A stretch of DNA of 64,000 nucleotides from Candidatus Trichofilum aggregatum (GTDB lineage: Bacteria > Chloroflexota > Anaerolineae > Promineifilales > Promineifilaceae): assembly GCA_016716885.1 (NCBI GenBank), contig JADJUV010000044.1:3731-67730 (forward strand), written 5' to 3'. Below are positions 25,840 to 34,853 of the stretch, in pieces. The notes below the pieces were generated by a model. The model did not search any database and was not told where the DNA came from. It saw only the letters and a list, made by a program, of their open reading frames with translations. How positions within the stretch are numbered: position 1 is the stretch's first letter; every line of letters begins with the position of its first letter. Made by a program: the position numbers and the translations under genes.

Positions 25840-27063
25840 TTATTCAAAGCGGAATCGCCAGATGCCAATAGCCATAAAAACCAGACCATAGAGTAGCAGA
25901 ACACCTGCTTCTAGCAAAATATCTTGGGTTCCCAGGCCACGGGTAATCAGGTCAGTGAAACCATCCATGGCCCAGGCCGTGGGGAACACATGACCAAAGG
26001 TGCGCATCCAGGCGGGCACGATGTCGAGCGGCCACCAGGCACCACCCAGAGCGGCCATGGGTAGAACGATAACCGTGGTGAGGGTGTTGGCCTGGGCTGA
26101 GGTGCGTACCAGGGCAGCCATGAGCATACCCAGGCTGGTGATGGCAAAGGCATAACAGAGCACCAGGATGGTCAGGCCGACCGGTTCACGACCCCAGTCG
26201 GCTTTGAAGACGAATGCGCCGACCAAAATGAGAGCGGCGATCTGGACGATACCTGCCAGGTAGATGCCCAGGAGTTTGCCGGTCATCAGGGTAAATTTGT
26301 CTAGGGGTAAAACAAGTAAACGGCGTAATGTGCCTTGTTCCCGCTCTACGACGAGCACAGCGACACCCCCGATGGTGAAGAACATGGCAAACATAACCAT
26401 CATGCCAGGAGCGGATTGATTGACGCCAACGGCTACGGCGTTTTCGTGAACGTCGAGCCGGGTCAGGCTTTGGGTTTGTACGGTGACGGGGGGATTTTCT
26501 TGCCAGCGTTCTTGCGCGGCCGCGAAGGCGGTCTGATAGTAGCTGTCTTGCGCGGCCGCGTCCCCCTCAAACCGTCCCAGTTCATCCGCAATGTTCACGG
26601 TAAAGTCCGCGGCCGCGAGCGAGCCACTCATTTCCGTCAGGGCCGAATCAATCACCGCCTGTATTACCTGCACTTCGTTGGCTACCTGCGTCACGTGATA
26701 TTCCAGGGTCAATTCTTGCCCAGCTAACACCTGGGTCGAAAAATCAGCCGGAATAATAAGCACGGCCACCGTTTCTTCGTCGCGTAGGGCTTGTAAAGCC
26801 ACTTCACGTTCGGCCAGGGACACGGTCAGTAGCTCATTCTCTGTCAGCCGCTCCTGTAAAACGTCGCCCAATGTCCCTTCGTCCTGGTTCACAACCTGAA
26901 GCGGCCAGTTCGTTGGCCCTTGCCCCGACTGTGGTCCCTGGTTAGCCTGGGCCAAAACAAAGGTGAAAATCAGGGGCATCAGCAAATTGAAGATAAAGAC
27001 GGCCCTTTCCCGATAGGTGTTGGTGATATAAAAAACGGCGAGGTGAATGATTTTTTTCAACAT
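25840..27063 (-). CDS. ABC-2 type exporter permease, second copy
   Basis: A 407-residue permease of the ABC-2 (NatB/YhgE-like) type: one N-terminal helix (FIFNLLMPLIFTFVLA), a large extracytoplasmic domain of about 180 residues, then five helices, with the family's EREQGTLRRLLVLPLDKFTLMTGKLLG segment. ATG 27063 (MLKKIIHLAVF) is preferred to the longer frame from 27126, which runs through repeat-like sequence. Paired with the related permease at 27162-28424 and the ATPase at 28462. Three GCGGCCGC sites all lie in the large outside domain. Confidence 0.88.
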   Translation of the reverse strand: MLKKIIHLAVFYITNTYRERAVFIFNLLMPLIFTFVLAQANQGPQSGQGPTNWPLQVVNQDEGTLGDVLQERLTENELLTVSLAEREVALQALRDEETVAVLIIPADFSTQVLAGQELTLEYHVTQVANEVQVIQAVIDSALTEMSGSLAAADFTVNIADELGRFEGDAAAQDSYYQTAFAAAQERWQENPPVTVQTQSLTRLDVHENAVAVGVNQSAPGMMVMFAMFFTIGGVAVLVVEREQGTLRRLLVLPLDKFTLMTGKLLGIYLAGIVQIAALILVGAFVFKADWGREPVGLTILVLCYAFAITSLGMLMAALVRTSAQANTLTTVIVLPMAALGGAWWPLDIVPAWMRTFGHVFPTAWAMDGFTDLITRGLGTQDILLEAGVLLLYGLVFMAIGIWRFRFE

Positions 27064-27161
27064 GATAGGTGCGTGTACGTGTTTCGTATTGCGTGTTACG
27101 TGTATGAAGATGACCAACGTTATCAACTAATTGCCAGCGGCTAACGGCCACCCGCCACCCG

Positions 27162-28424
27162 CTATCTGATCAACCGTTTCTGAAACCGCCAGACGGCCAG
27201 GGCAAAAGCGATGAGAGCGAAGAGGATGAGGGCACCCACTTCGGGCAAGATGTCAACCAGACCCAGGCCACGCCAGGTCAGGTCGGAAAATCCTTCGATT
27301 CCCCAGTAGTTGAGGGTTAATTTGCTAACGGTAATCAGCCAATCCGGGTAATTTAAGGTGGTGGTGAAATTTCCGCCCAGGATGCCGAAAATGAGGATGA
27401 TGGCTGAGCCGATGATGTTGGCCTGCACGTTGTCACGGGCGAAGGCGGCGATGAACATGCCCAGACTGGTCGCGGCCGCGACGAACGCTACCACCAACAA
27501 CAATATACCCACAGGGGAATTGCCCCAATCCATGTTAAACAACAGCCTTGACCCTACCAGGAGTATGGTGAACTGCAACACCCCCGTCAGAAAGACACCA
27601 CCCATCTTGCCCAACAAAATGGTGGCCGGACGAGTCGGTGTACTCAACAGGCGCGGCAGTGTGCCTTCTTGATCTTCTACCAGGATGGAGCGTGTACCTT
27701 CCATGACGGTGAACAGCAGGAAGAAAATCGCCATGCTAGGGCCAAAAAAGGCCGCCGGGCTGAAGTTGCTTTCTTCTTCTTCTTGCCCTTCAATGACCTG
27801 GCGCAGGGTGATGCGCTGGCGGCCGCGATCTTCGGTAATCACGTTGACCTGTTCCTGGACGACTGTTTCCAGGTTAGCGAGGGCGGGGCCGTATGCGGCC
27901 GCGTCGTCTACCACCTGGGCCACACCTACATCCACACTAATGAGAGCGGTGCTATATCCGGCGGCTACCCGGTCCAGGATACCGCGAATAATGTTGGGGG
28001 TAATGTTTGCGGCCGCGTCCACATACAGTTCCAACATCGTTGCACCGTCTGCTTCCGCCTCAGCCCCCTGCACCTGCTCATCAAACCCCGGCGGAATGTA
28101 CAACACCGCTCGCGATTCACCCACCATAACCCGCCGTTTGGCCGCATCCAAATCATCCATCTGTTCTGTAGCCACCAATTCAGCCAGTATTTCATCATCA
28201 GTGAACAGAGCAATCAACTGCTCGCTCGATATTGTTTCGTCCCCATCCACAATAATGAAGGGGATGCCGCTAATCGGCACATCACCACTATCATTAAAAA
28301 AATTACCAAAGGCCGAGCCAATAATCGCCGTAATCAACAGCGGGGCCGCAATCATAAACAGTAATGCGTTGACATCGCGAAACCGAATCAATGTATCTTT
28401 CCAGGCAATCGTCCAGGCTTTCAT
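27162..28424 (-). CDS. ABC-2 type exporter permease, first copy
   Basis: A 420-residue ABC-2 permease. N-terminal helix NALLFMIAAPLLITAIIGSAFG, a large outside domain (residues about 45-230), then EDQEGTLPRLLSTPTRPATILLGKMGG and five helices. It is about as long as, and clearly related to, its downstream neighbour, so the exporter is probably a heterodimer. ATPase gene ends 38 bp upstream. Substrate unknown; such systems often export drugs, sodium or lipids. Confidence 0.9.
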   Translation of the reverse strand: MKAWTIAWKDTLIRFRDVNALLFMIAAPLLITAIIGSAFGNFFNDSGDVPISGIPFIIVDGDETISSEQLIALFTDDEILAELVATEQMDDLDAAKRRVMVGESRAVLYIPPGFDEQVQGAEAEADGATMLELYVDAAANITPNIIRGILDRVAAGYSTALISVDVGVAQVVDDAAAYGPALANLETVVQEQVNVITEDRGRQRITLRQVIEGQEEEESNFSPAAFFGPSMAIFFLLFTVMEGTRSILVEDQEGTLPRLLSTPTRPATILLGKMGGVFLTGVLQFTILLVGSRLLFNMDWGNSPVGILLLVVAFVAAATSLGMFIAAFARDNVQANIIGSAIILIFGILGGNFTTTLNYPDWLITVSKLTLNYWGIEGFSDLTWRGLGLVDILPEVGALILFALIAFALAVWRFQKRLIR

Positions 28425-28461
28425 ACTTTTACCTCAGCACTCAGTCCTCAGCACTTAATGT

Positions 28462-29412
28462 TTAATCCCTCAACGCATGTCCCGTCAGGTGTAGGAATAC
28501 CGCTTCCAGATTTGGCTCCTGAATCTCCACCCCACGCAGATGCAATCCCTGTCCATCTGTCCAATTGAGTAGATGGGACAATGTCTGTTTAGCATCATTG
28601 GCTTGCACAATGAGATGGGCGACCGTGCCATCAGCCTTGTGTACTCCCGGGAGTTGGCTAACACCTGCCAGAAGGGCCGCTGTCTCTATTTCACCTTCCA
28701 TTTGCACAACGACGGTATCAAACTGACCCACAGTTTGAGTCAATTCCTGTTGCGTGCCCATCGCCACCAGTTGACCATGATCAATAATGCCAATTCTGTC
28801 ACTGAGTTCTTCGGCTTCTTCCATGTAATGGGTGGTATAAAGCACCGTCAGCCCTTGCCGATTGAGTTCTTTTACCGTGTCCAGTATGCGGCGACGGCTT
28901 TGTGGGTCAATGCCCACCGTGGGTTCGTCCATATAAAGCACCTGCGGCTCGTGGAGTAAACCTACGGCAATGTTCAAACGCCGTTTCATCCCCCCAGAAT
29001 ACGTCTCAACCTTATCACCGGCCCGATCTTCCAGGCCTGCGATTTTCAGGGTGGTGGTGATGCGTTCCTGTAACTTTGTGCCCGAGAGGCCATACATCCG
29101 CCCCCAGAACACCAGGTTCTCGCGGGCGCTAATGGTGTCATACAGGGCAATTTCCTGGGGAACCACACCAATCGTTTGTTTAACCTTCATCGGTTCCCGG
29201 CGGATGGAATGACCAGCGATCAGGGCATCACCGGCGGTGGGAGCCAGCAGGCAACTGATCATGGAGATGGTTGTGGTTTTACCGGCGCCGTTTGGTCCTA
29301 GCAGGCTGAAAATTTCTCCCTGCTTGATGGCGAAAGAGATGCCCTTGACGGCTTTTTCGGCGGTGGGGGCATATTGCTTTTCCAGGTTATGAACTTCGAT
29401 AATGGTGGACAT
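28462..29412 (-). CDS. ABC exporter ATP-binding protein
   Basis: A 316-residue ATPase of the DrrA/CcmA-like exporter group: MSTIIEVHNLEKQY, Walker A GPNGAGKTT, Q-loop VVPQEIALY, signature YSGGMKRRL, Walker B VLYMDEPTVGIDP, switch His TTHYMEEAE, and a C-terminal domain of about 90 residues. ATG 29412 begins the domain; 72 further in-frame codons up to 29628 cross a heptamer repeat and are not coding. First gene of the three-gene exporter operon. Confidence 0.93.
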   Translation of the reverse strand: MSTIIEVHNLEKQYAPTAEKAVKGISFAIKQGEIFSLLGPNGAGKTTTISMISCLLAPTAGDALIAGHSIRREPMKVKQTIGVVPQEIALYDTISARENLVFWGRMYGLSGTKLQERITTTLKIAGLEDRAGDKVETYSGGMKRRLNIAVGLLHEPQVLYMDEPTVGIDPQSRRRILDTVKELNRQGLTVLYTTHYMEEAEELSDRIGIIDHGQLVAMGTQQELTQTVGQFDTVVVQMEGEIETAALLAGVSQLPGVHKADGTVAHLIVQANDAKQTLSHLLNWTDGQGLHLRGVEIQEPNLEAVFLHLTGHALRD

Positions 29413-29440
29413 GGATGACCTCGGTTGGTGAGATGATGAT

Positions 29441-29482
29441 TTGCGTGTTGCGTGTTGCGTGTTGCGTGTTGCGTGTTGCGTG
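29441..29482. repeat. Tandem heptamer repeat, six copies of TTGCGTG
   Basis: Six perfect copies of a 7-base unit lie 29-70 bp upstream of the exporter ATPase start. A degenerate version (cgtgtttcgtattgcgtgttacgtgt) stands at about 27078-27103 upstream of the second permease. Confidence 0.9.
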
Positions 29483-29883
29483 AAAAACGTGGCACGCGCT
29501 ATACGGCGTATTTTCTCTAAGAGTGCAACATTGGGATAGAAAAGGTAGGCTCTACCGGATCGGACGGGGTAGAGGCGTGAGCCTTCCCAGATGCGAACGG
29601 GTTTCCCCAGTGAATCCGGTATAACCAAAGGTTATAGCACTGCCCACAGTGGTTTACAAACCCTTTTGTGACTATACAGCCCCTCACCCTAACCCTCGCC
29701 CCACTGGGGAGAGGGAACTGATACCCTTCTTCCCGCAAGGGAGAAGGGCTGGGGATGAGGGCCTGAACCTTTTACTGAATCAGACTTTCTTGGCCGCTCC
29801 TGGTATCACTCAGATAGATTACAGGCAGGGGGGTCATGTTTGACAGTGTCAAAGGTCATGGTGGGGGTCATGTTGGTTCAAAA

Positions 29884-29909
29884 ATAAAGCCCCGATATCG
29901 GGGCTTTAT
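29884..29909 (-). terminator. Rho-independent terminator of the nuo-mrp operon
   Basis: A perfect 26-base palindrome, ATAAAGCCCCGAT on one side and its complement on the other. On the minus strand it runs into TTTTT, 35 bp after the mrp stop codon. Confidence 0.9.
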
Positions 29910-29943
29910 GACTGGTTTTTGTTTACTATTTTTCTTTCCAGGC

Positions 29944-31011
29944 TTAGCCAATCATGGAAATAGGAATGAAGTTGGGCTGACTGGCTAGATTGAGCAAGCT
30001 GACCTTGGCGGCGATTTGTTTGGTGACGACGGTGAACGCGGCCGCGGCCGCGCCCTCAGGAAACTCCACCACCACCGGCTTACCACTATCCCCAGCTACC
30101 CGCACATGGGCATCCAACGGGATTGTGCCCAGAAACTCCAGTTTGTAATCCTCAGCCAATTTTTGCCCCGCACCTGCGCCAAAGAACTCTCCACTCATGT
30201 TCTCCACCACGCCGATAATCGGCACATTCAGCTTCTCAAACATTTTGAAGCCCCGGAGTGCATCCATTACCGCCACTTCCATCGGTTGCGTGACAATCAC
30301 CGCCCCTGTCAGCGGCACAATTTGGGCCAACGTCAATTGGGCATCCCCCGTTCCTGGTGGCAAATCAACAATCAGATAATCGAGTTCACCCCAGTCCACA
30401 TCCACAAAAAATTGGCGGATGGCACTGTGGAGCATGGGTCCACGCCACACCAGTGGTTCATCGGGTTTAGCCAGAAAAGCCATCGAAATAACCTTCACCC
30501 CATACTGTTCGGCCGGAATAAGTTTACGGTCGCGGGGTGGGGGCATCTTCTCGATACCCATCATTTTGGGCACATTAGGGCCGAGGATGTCCGCATCCAG
30601 TAAACCCACCTTTGCTCCTTGTTGGGCCAGTGACACCGCCAAATTCACGGACACGGTGGTTTTACCCACACCACCCTTGCCACTGGAGACGGCAATGATA
30701 CTGCGGCAATTTTGCCCAATCTGATCACCAATGCGGCGGTCTTGAGGCACATTGGCATCCCACTTAATGTTGATTTTGCCAATGCCATCCACGTGGGCTA
30801 AGGCCGCTCGTGAATCCCCTTCCATTTTGCCCCGCAAAGGGCAGGCCGGAGTCGTGAGCATGATGGTAAAGGTCACATCTTCCCCGTTTATCTCCAGGTT
30901 ACGAATCATGTTGAGGGAGACCAGATCGCGATGCAGCTCTGGCTCAATCACGGTACTGAGTGCCTTCATCACCGATTCTTCGGTCACACCATTTTTCTTT
31001 TTGCCAAACAT
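29944..31011 (-). CDS. mrp: Mrp/NBP35-type Fe-S cluster carrier ATPase
   Basis: A 355-residue P-loop ATPase of the Mrp/ApbC group that carries and transfers Fe-S clusters. N-terminal MIP18-like (DUF59) domain: EESVMKALSTVIEPELHRDLVSLNMI and CPLRGKMEGDS. ATPase: deviant Walker A SSGKGGVGKTTV near residue 121, LLDADILGPNVPKMMG, and LIVDLPPGTGD. The usual CxxC near the end is not seen; I find no Cys pair in the C-terminal region, which is worth noting. It follows nuoI by 97 bp that include a hairpin. The mitochondrial homolog NUBPL/Ind1 assembles complex I clusters, so its place beside nuoB-CD-I fits such a role. Confidence 0.9.
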   Translation of the reverse strand: MFGKKKNGVTEESVMKALSTVIEPELHRDLVSLNMIRNLEINGEDVTFTIMLTTPACPLRGKMEGDSRAALAHVDGIGKINIKWDANVPQDRRIGDQIGQNCRSIIAVSSGKGGVGKTTVSVNLAVSLAQQGAKVGLLDADILGPNVPKMMGIEKMPPPRDRKLIPAEQYGVKVISMAFLAKPDEPLVWRGPMLHSAIRQFFVDVDWGELDYLIVDLPPGTGDAQLTLAQIVPLTGAVIVTQPMEVAVMDALRGFKMFEKLNVPIIGVVENMSGEFFGAGAGQKLAEDYKLEFLGTIPLDAHVRVAGDSGKPVVVEFPEGAAAAAFTVVTKQIAAKVSLLNLASQPNFIPISMIG

Positions 31012-31029
31012 AGTACACCTATAAAAAAA

Positions 31030-31069
31030 TTGGGTAAGTGGGTAATTGTGTCATTACCCACTTACCCAA
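31030..31069. repeat. Perfect 17-bp hairpin between nuoI and mrp
   Basis: TTGGGTAAGTGGGTAAT (31030-31046) and its exact complement (31053-31069) enclose a 6-base loop. On the minus strand the T-run in attttttta follows it, so it may attenuate transcription from nuoI into mrp. Confidence 0.85.
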
Positions 31070-31107
31070 TATCAAATCTCAACTGATAACTGCCAACTGG
31101 TTACTGT

Positions 31108-31797
31108 CTAGTAGCCCGCGCCCCGATAAGGTAGCTGACGGGCAAATTCTTCACCCAACTTGTCTTCTTCACCCGCTTCTTCGCCACGTTTGCGGGGTTT
31201 TTGCTTTTTGGCTTCTACGAAATCGCGCGCGGCCGCTTCAGAGTCGGCTTTCTTGGGCGCAACAGATTTCCAGTAGCTAATCGGTTTACTCAACCGGGCC
31301 TTATCATGAATATGAGCCGTCGTGCGGTCATAACTTGCCAGTTCATAATCCTGATCCATCTTAATGGCATCAAAAGGACAAAACTCCGCGCACAGCCCAC
31401 AGTTCATACAAATATCAATGTCAATGAAAAACTTTTCTGGCTCGGGATTAGGCCGACCATTGGGCAGCACCCCCCGTTGAATCCAGATACATTGCGGCGG
31501 GCATACTTTGGCGCAAATACCACAAGACGTACACCAATCTTTGCCATACGCCTGACCGGGGGCCGGTTCATCCGTTACCAAAAACGGCACAAAACGAAAC
31601 CGTTCCGGCATCGCCATCTTTTCTTCGGGGTAATTGACCGTAATGGCCCCGCGTCCTTTCAGACTTTGCCGTACTTTTAAGGCCGCCGGATTGTAGTAGC
31701 GGCCGCCACGTGTCACCCAGAACAGATCATCCGTATACGTGGCTATAAAATGCTTCAGCGTAATCGCCATGCCTCTAAGAATGCCAAGTCCGTACAT
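31108..31797 (-). CDS. nuoI: NADH-quinone oxidoreductase subunit I
   Basis: A 229-residue subunit of complex I carrying two 4Fe-4S clusters (N6a, N6b). Both ferredoxin motifs are complete: CTSCGICAKVCPPQC and CMNCGLCAEFCPF. The start ATG 31797 (MYGLGILRGMAITLKHF) has GAGGGA five bases upstream; a TTG at 31809 is less likely. The C-terminal extension of about 50 residues (after SYWKSVAPKK) is charged and low-complexity, longer than in E. coli. Downstream of nuoCD by 56 bp. Confidence 0.95.
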   Translation of the reverse strand: MYGLGILRGMAITLKHFIATYTDDLFWVTRGGRYYNPAALKVRQSLKGRGAITVNYPEEKMAMPERFRFVPFLVTDEPAPGQAYGKDWCTSCGICAKVCPPQCIWIQRGVLPNGRPNPEPEKFFIDIDICMNCGLCAEFCPFDAIKMDQDYELASYDRTTAHIHDKARLSKPISYWKSVAPKKADSEAAARDFVEAKKQKPRKRGEEAGEEDKLGEEFARQLPYRGAGY

Positions 31798-31853
31798 AAA
31801 TTCCCTCAACGTGGTGCGTATTGTGTCTTTATTCTCAGATACGCCAACCGCGA

Positions 31854-33662
31854 TTAACGATCAACTTCACCTAATACGATGTCAATACTGCCCAACACCG
31901 CCACCACATCAGCTACCTTGTAACCAACGCTCATTTTCTCTAAAGGAGTCAGATTAATAAACGAAGGGGCGCGGACGTGATACCGGTCAGGGTTGCCTGA
32001 ACGCCGTTTGGCGGTGACATAATAACCTAGCTCACCCTTGGGGTTTTCCACCCGGGCGTAAGATTCACCGGCATTGGGGGAGCGCAAGGAGTATTGGGGT
32101 TTTTCGGCGTTGACGCTCATGCCCTGGGTCTCCTGGAGATAGGGTAAAACTTGACGCAAAATCTTCAAGCTTTGCCAAATTTCATCCAGACGAACCAGAT
32201 AACGGTCATAAATGTCGCCGTTGTAACGCACCGCTACATCAAAATCTAAATGGGAGTAAAAGGAGTAAGGTTCGGCCTTACGCACATCGTATTTAACACC
32301 GCTGGCACGCAGGAGAGGGCCAGCCGCGCTGTAAGCAATGGCATCTTCTTTGGACAGATAACCAACACCCACAGAACGAACCTTCACGATTTCATTGTTG
32401 GTGATGAGATCATCAAATTCGGTGATAACACGGGGCAAACGCTCATGGATGAGTTCATGCAGGAATTGCATGGTGGGTTGACCCCGTACCTCATCAGGTA
32501 AGTCATAGGCCAGACCACCAAAGCGCATGTAGTTGCACATCATGCGGGAACCGGCGGTCGCCTCAAACAGGTCCAGGATAAGTTCGCGCTCAATGTACAG
32601 GTAAAGCATGGGGGTTTGTAATGCACCCAGGTCGTTCAGCAAGAAACCCAACGCCCAGAAATGGTTGCACAGACGGGTCAGCTCGACCATGAGGATGCGA
32701 ATCCATTCAGCCCGCTCTGATACCTTTAAGCCCATGAGCTTTTCTATCGCCATCACATAGCCATGATTGTTGGACATGGAGGAAATGTAGTCGAGGCGAT
32801 CTGTGTAGGGGATGTTCTGGATAAAGGTGTTGCGCTCGCCGATTTTTTCGTGGTTGCGATGCAGGTAACCCATCACCGGCTTGAGGGCCAAAATGGTTTC
32901 TCCATCCAGGGTGATGACCATACGGAATACGCCGTGGGTAGAGGGATGCTGTGGCCCCATATTAACCGTGACTTTGTCGGTTTTGAGGCCGGGCGTGGCA
33001 TCGCGGCTGATGGTCACACCTTCGTACATCTCCGTTTCGACTTCGTATTCGTCGCCCGTAGGAACCCAACCTGCCGGGTATTGTACGTTTTTGCCGTAGG
33101 GGTTTTGCTCTTCGGCGCGAAGCACATCACCACCGGGCCAACGGCTACCAAATGGCTTCACCTCTTCTTCGTAGAAGGGTTCACGCCAATCTTTGCGTAA
33201 GGGGAAACCCTCGAAACCATCCCACATCAGAATGCGGCGCAGGTCAGGATGGCCGTCGAAATGGATGCCCATCATGTCGTAGGCTTCACGTTCCTGGAAA
33301 TCGGCTCCGGGCCAGACGGGTACAAGGGAAGGAATGATGGGGTTGCCACGGTCTGTTTGAGCGTGGAGCACAACGGCGCTCCCACCTTTGTCAATGCTAT
33401 AAATATGGTAAACCGCTTCCAGCTTGTTTTCCTCGATGAGGTCTACACCGGTAACGCTGGACAGATAGTTGAAGCCCAATTCGTCGCGCAAAGTGGTGGC
33501 GACTTCGACTAATTTGTCAGGGGCAACAACGAGGCCGCTGTAACCGGGGCGGCTGTCGGCGGCGACGTGTTCCGGGTATAAGGCCTGGAGTTTGGCTAAC
33601 GCTTCGTCTACCGGATTAGCGTTGGTGACGGGGGTTTCCATTTCGGCAATCATGTCACTCAT
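31854..33662 (-). CDS. nuoCD: NADH-quinone oxidoreductase fused subunits C and D
   Basis: A 602-residue fusion of the 30-kDa (NuoC) and 49-kDa (NuoD) subunits of complex I. NuoC part, about residues 1-190: EREAYDMMGIHFDGHPDLRRILM and GFPLRKDW. NuoD part, from about 225: NMGPQHPSTHGVFRM (quinone-site His region), MGYLHRNHEKIGE, DRLDYISSM, and ending DIVLGEVDR. The fusion is full length for both halves. It contains no GCGGCCGC palindrome, in contrast to most neighbours. Same operon as nuoB (71 bp upstream) and nuoI. Confidence 0.97.
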   Translation of the reverse strand: MSDMIAEMETPVTNANPVDEALAKLQALYPEHVAADSRPGYSGLVVAPDKLVEVATTLRDELGFNYLSSVTGVDLIEENKLEAVYHIYSIDKGGSAVVLHAQTDRGNPIIPSLVPVWPGADFQEREAYDMMGIHFDGHPDLRRILMWDGFEGFPLRKDWREPFYEEEVKPFGSRWPGGDVLRAEEQNPYGKNVQYPAGWVPTGDEYEVETEMYEGVTISRDATPGLKTDKVTVNMGPQHPSTHGVFRMVITLDGETILALKPVMGYLHRNHEKIGERNTFIQNIPYTDRLDYISSMSNNHGYVMAIEKLMGLKVSERAEWIRILMVELTRLCNHFWALGFLLNDLGALQTPMLYLYIERELILDLFEATAGSRMMCNYMRFGGLAYDLPDEVRGQPTMQFLHELIHERLPRVITEFDDLITNNEIVKVRSVGVGYLSKEDAIAYSAAGPLLRASGVKYDVRKAEPYSFYSHLDFDVAVRYNGDIYDRYLVRLDEIWQSLKILRQVLPYLQETQGMSVNAEKPQYSLRSPNAGESYARVENPKGELGYYVTAKRRSGNPDRYHVRAPSFINLTPLEKMSVGYKVADVVAVLGSIDIVLGEVDR

Positions 33663-33733
33663 AATGTTGTTCCAAAGAGGTGTATTCGTGTATGTGTGTC
33701 TTAGTTCAATAAGACTAATAAACTTTTACACGT

Positions 33734-34411
33734 TTAAGATTCGGCTATTTCGGCTACCTCGGCAACTTCGACTACCTGGGGTTTTTGGGCCTGGGCACGG
33801 ATGATATCGAGTTGACGCACGTCTACCAGATCGGGGCCAAGAATGGGCACGGGTACGAGGTCAACGGTTTCATCATGCACTTTGTTGAAAGGATACCAGG
33901 GTGCGGTGAGGATGGATTGGTTGTCAATTTTTTGTTGGAGGGCGATGAGGCCGTGAATGAGGGCCTGGGGGGTGGGGGGACAACCGGGTACATAAACGTC
34001 TACGGGGATGAATTTGTCAATGCCGTCTACGACATTGTAACCTTCTTTGAAGGGGCCACCACCGGAAGCGCAGGCGCCCATCGCCATGACGTAGCGGGGT
34101 TCGGGCATCTGGTTGTAGAGCCGAACGATGGTGGGAACCATTTTCTTGGTGACGGTTCCGGAGACGATCATCAGGTCAGCCTGGCGGGGGGAGGCGCGGA
34201 ATACTTCCATGCCAAAACGGGCCAGGTCGTAGCGGCTGGCGGCGGTGCAGATCATTTCGATGGCACAGCAGGCAAGACCGAAGACCATGGGCCAAATGGA
34301 GTTGCGCCGGGTCCAATTGTAGATTTTGTCCAGGCTGGTGATGAAGATGTTGTTTTGTAAATCGCTGGGGATGGGGATATCAGACTCGAAGGCTTTCGCG
34401 GCCGCAGTCAT
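33734..34411 (-). CDS. nuoB: NADH-quinone oxidoreductase subunit B
   Basis: A 225-residue complex I subunit that holds cluster N2. Seen: NSIWPMVFGLACCAIEM (two adjacent Cys), ASPRQADLMIVSGTVTKKM, YVMAMGACASGGG and YVPGCPPTPQALIHGL, giving the four cluster ligands. ATG 34411 has a GGAG box; a TTG at 34426 is an alternative. The C-terminal 60 residues after the fold are acidic and variable. The only GCGGCCGC copy encodes Ala residues in the variable N-terminus. Confidence 0.96.
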   Translation of the reverse strand: MTAAAKAFESDIPIPSDLQNNIFITSLDKIYNWTRRNSIWPMVFGLACCAIEMICTAASRYDLARFGMEVFRASPRQADLMIVSGTVTKKMVPTIVRLYNQMPEPRYVMAMGACASGGGPFKEGYNVVDGIDKFIPVDVYVPGCPPTPQALIHGLIALQQKIDNQSILTAPWYPFNKVHDETVDLVPVPILGPDLVDVRQLDIIRAQAQKPQVVEVAEVAEIAES

Positions 34412-34432
34412 AGTTTTCTCCTTCAATAAAAG

Positions 34433-34642
34433 TCACTGGTTACTATATTCCTCGTACCAGGTGATTTGAATATCCATGAGCATCCGTTCAGTCGCCACGA
34501 CAGGATCATCCACAAAGCCGGGTAAATGTTCTACCAATTCAGCTAATTCATCCAGGCCAACCATTTCTGGCTGAAGGTGGGGGTATTGCTCTATCAAGGC
34601 AACAACGACGGCGTAGGTTGAGTCCCAATATAGTTCTTGCAT
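34433..34642 (-). CDS. iscX: IscX-like Fe-S assembly accessory protein
   Basis: A 69-residue acidic protein whose outline matches IscX (YfhJ): LYWDSTYAVVVALIEQYPHL, then VGLDELAELVEHLPGFVDDP, then a final helix ending WYEEY. IscX modulates cysteine desulfurase IscS in E. coli. ATG 34642 chosen over GTG 34648; there is no strong ribosome-binding site. It ends 21 bp before nuoB, so it leads an iscX-nuoB-nuoCD-nuoI-mrp unit, and no isc genes are nearby. Confidence 0.75.
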   Translation of the reverse strand: MQELYWDSTYAVVVALIEQYPHLQPEMVGLDELAELVEHLPGFVDDPVVATERMLMDIQITWYEEYSNQ

Positions 34643-34853
34643 AGCCACGTATTGTGTATTTTTCGCGTAGGATGACAGCTTATTTAGCCTAAATCACACG
34701 AAATAAGGCATACACATTTAAGGGTTGGGATTACTCAACCAGCTTGACATATGATACAACATTGTCAGCAGAGCGTCGAATGAATGATGATATTTTTCAC
34801 AAAGGAAAAGCGGAGAGAAGGGGGTTGTTCCTCACCTATCCATCAACCACATC

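Larger units (their letters stand above)
29413..29943. other. Intergenic region between the exporter ATPase and mrp
   Basis: A 531-bp spacer without a gene. From left to right: the TTGCGTG heptamers; a stretch with no recognised feature; a palindromic repeat at 29679-29762 (arms gcccctcaccctaaccc and ggctggggatgagggc, with an inner cccttcttccc/gggagaaggg hairpin); a 7-bp inverted repeat TTTGACA-g-TGTCAAA at 29838-29852 that could be an operator; and the mrp terminator. Confidence 0.65.

Noticed and set aside
27669..28458. Two long plus-strand frames opposite the exporter permease
   Set aside because: Shadows of the ABC-2 permease coding strand.
29441..29482. Tandem heptamers considered as a CRISPR array
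   Set aside because: Units are 7 bp and contiguous, with no spacers and no cas genes.
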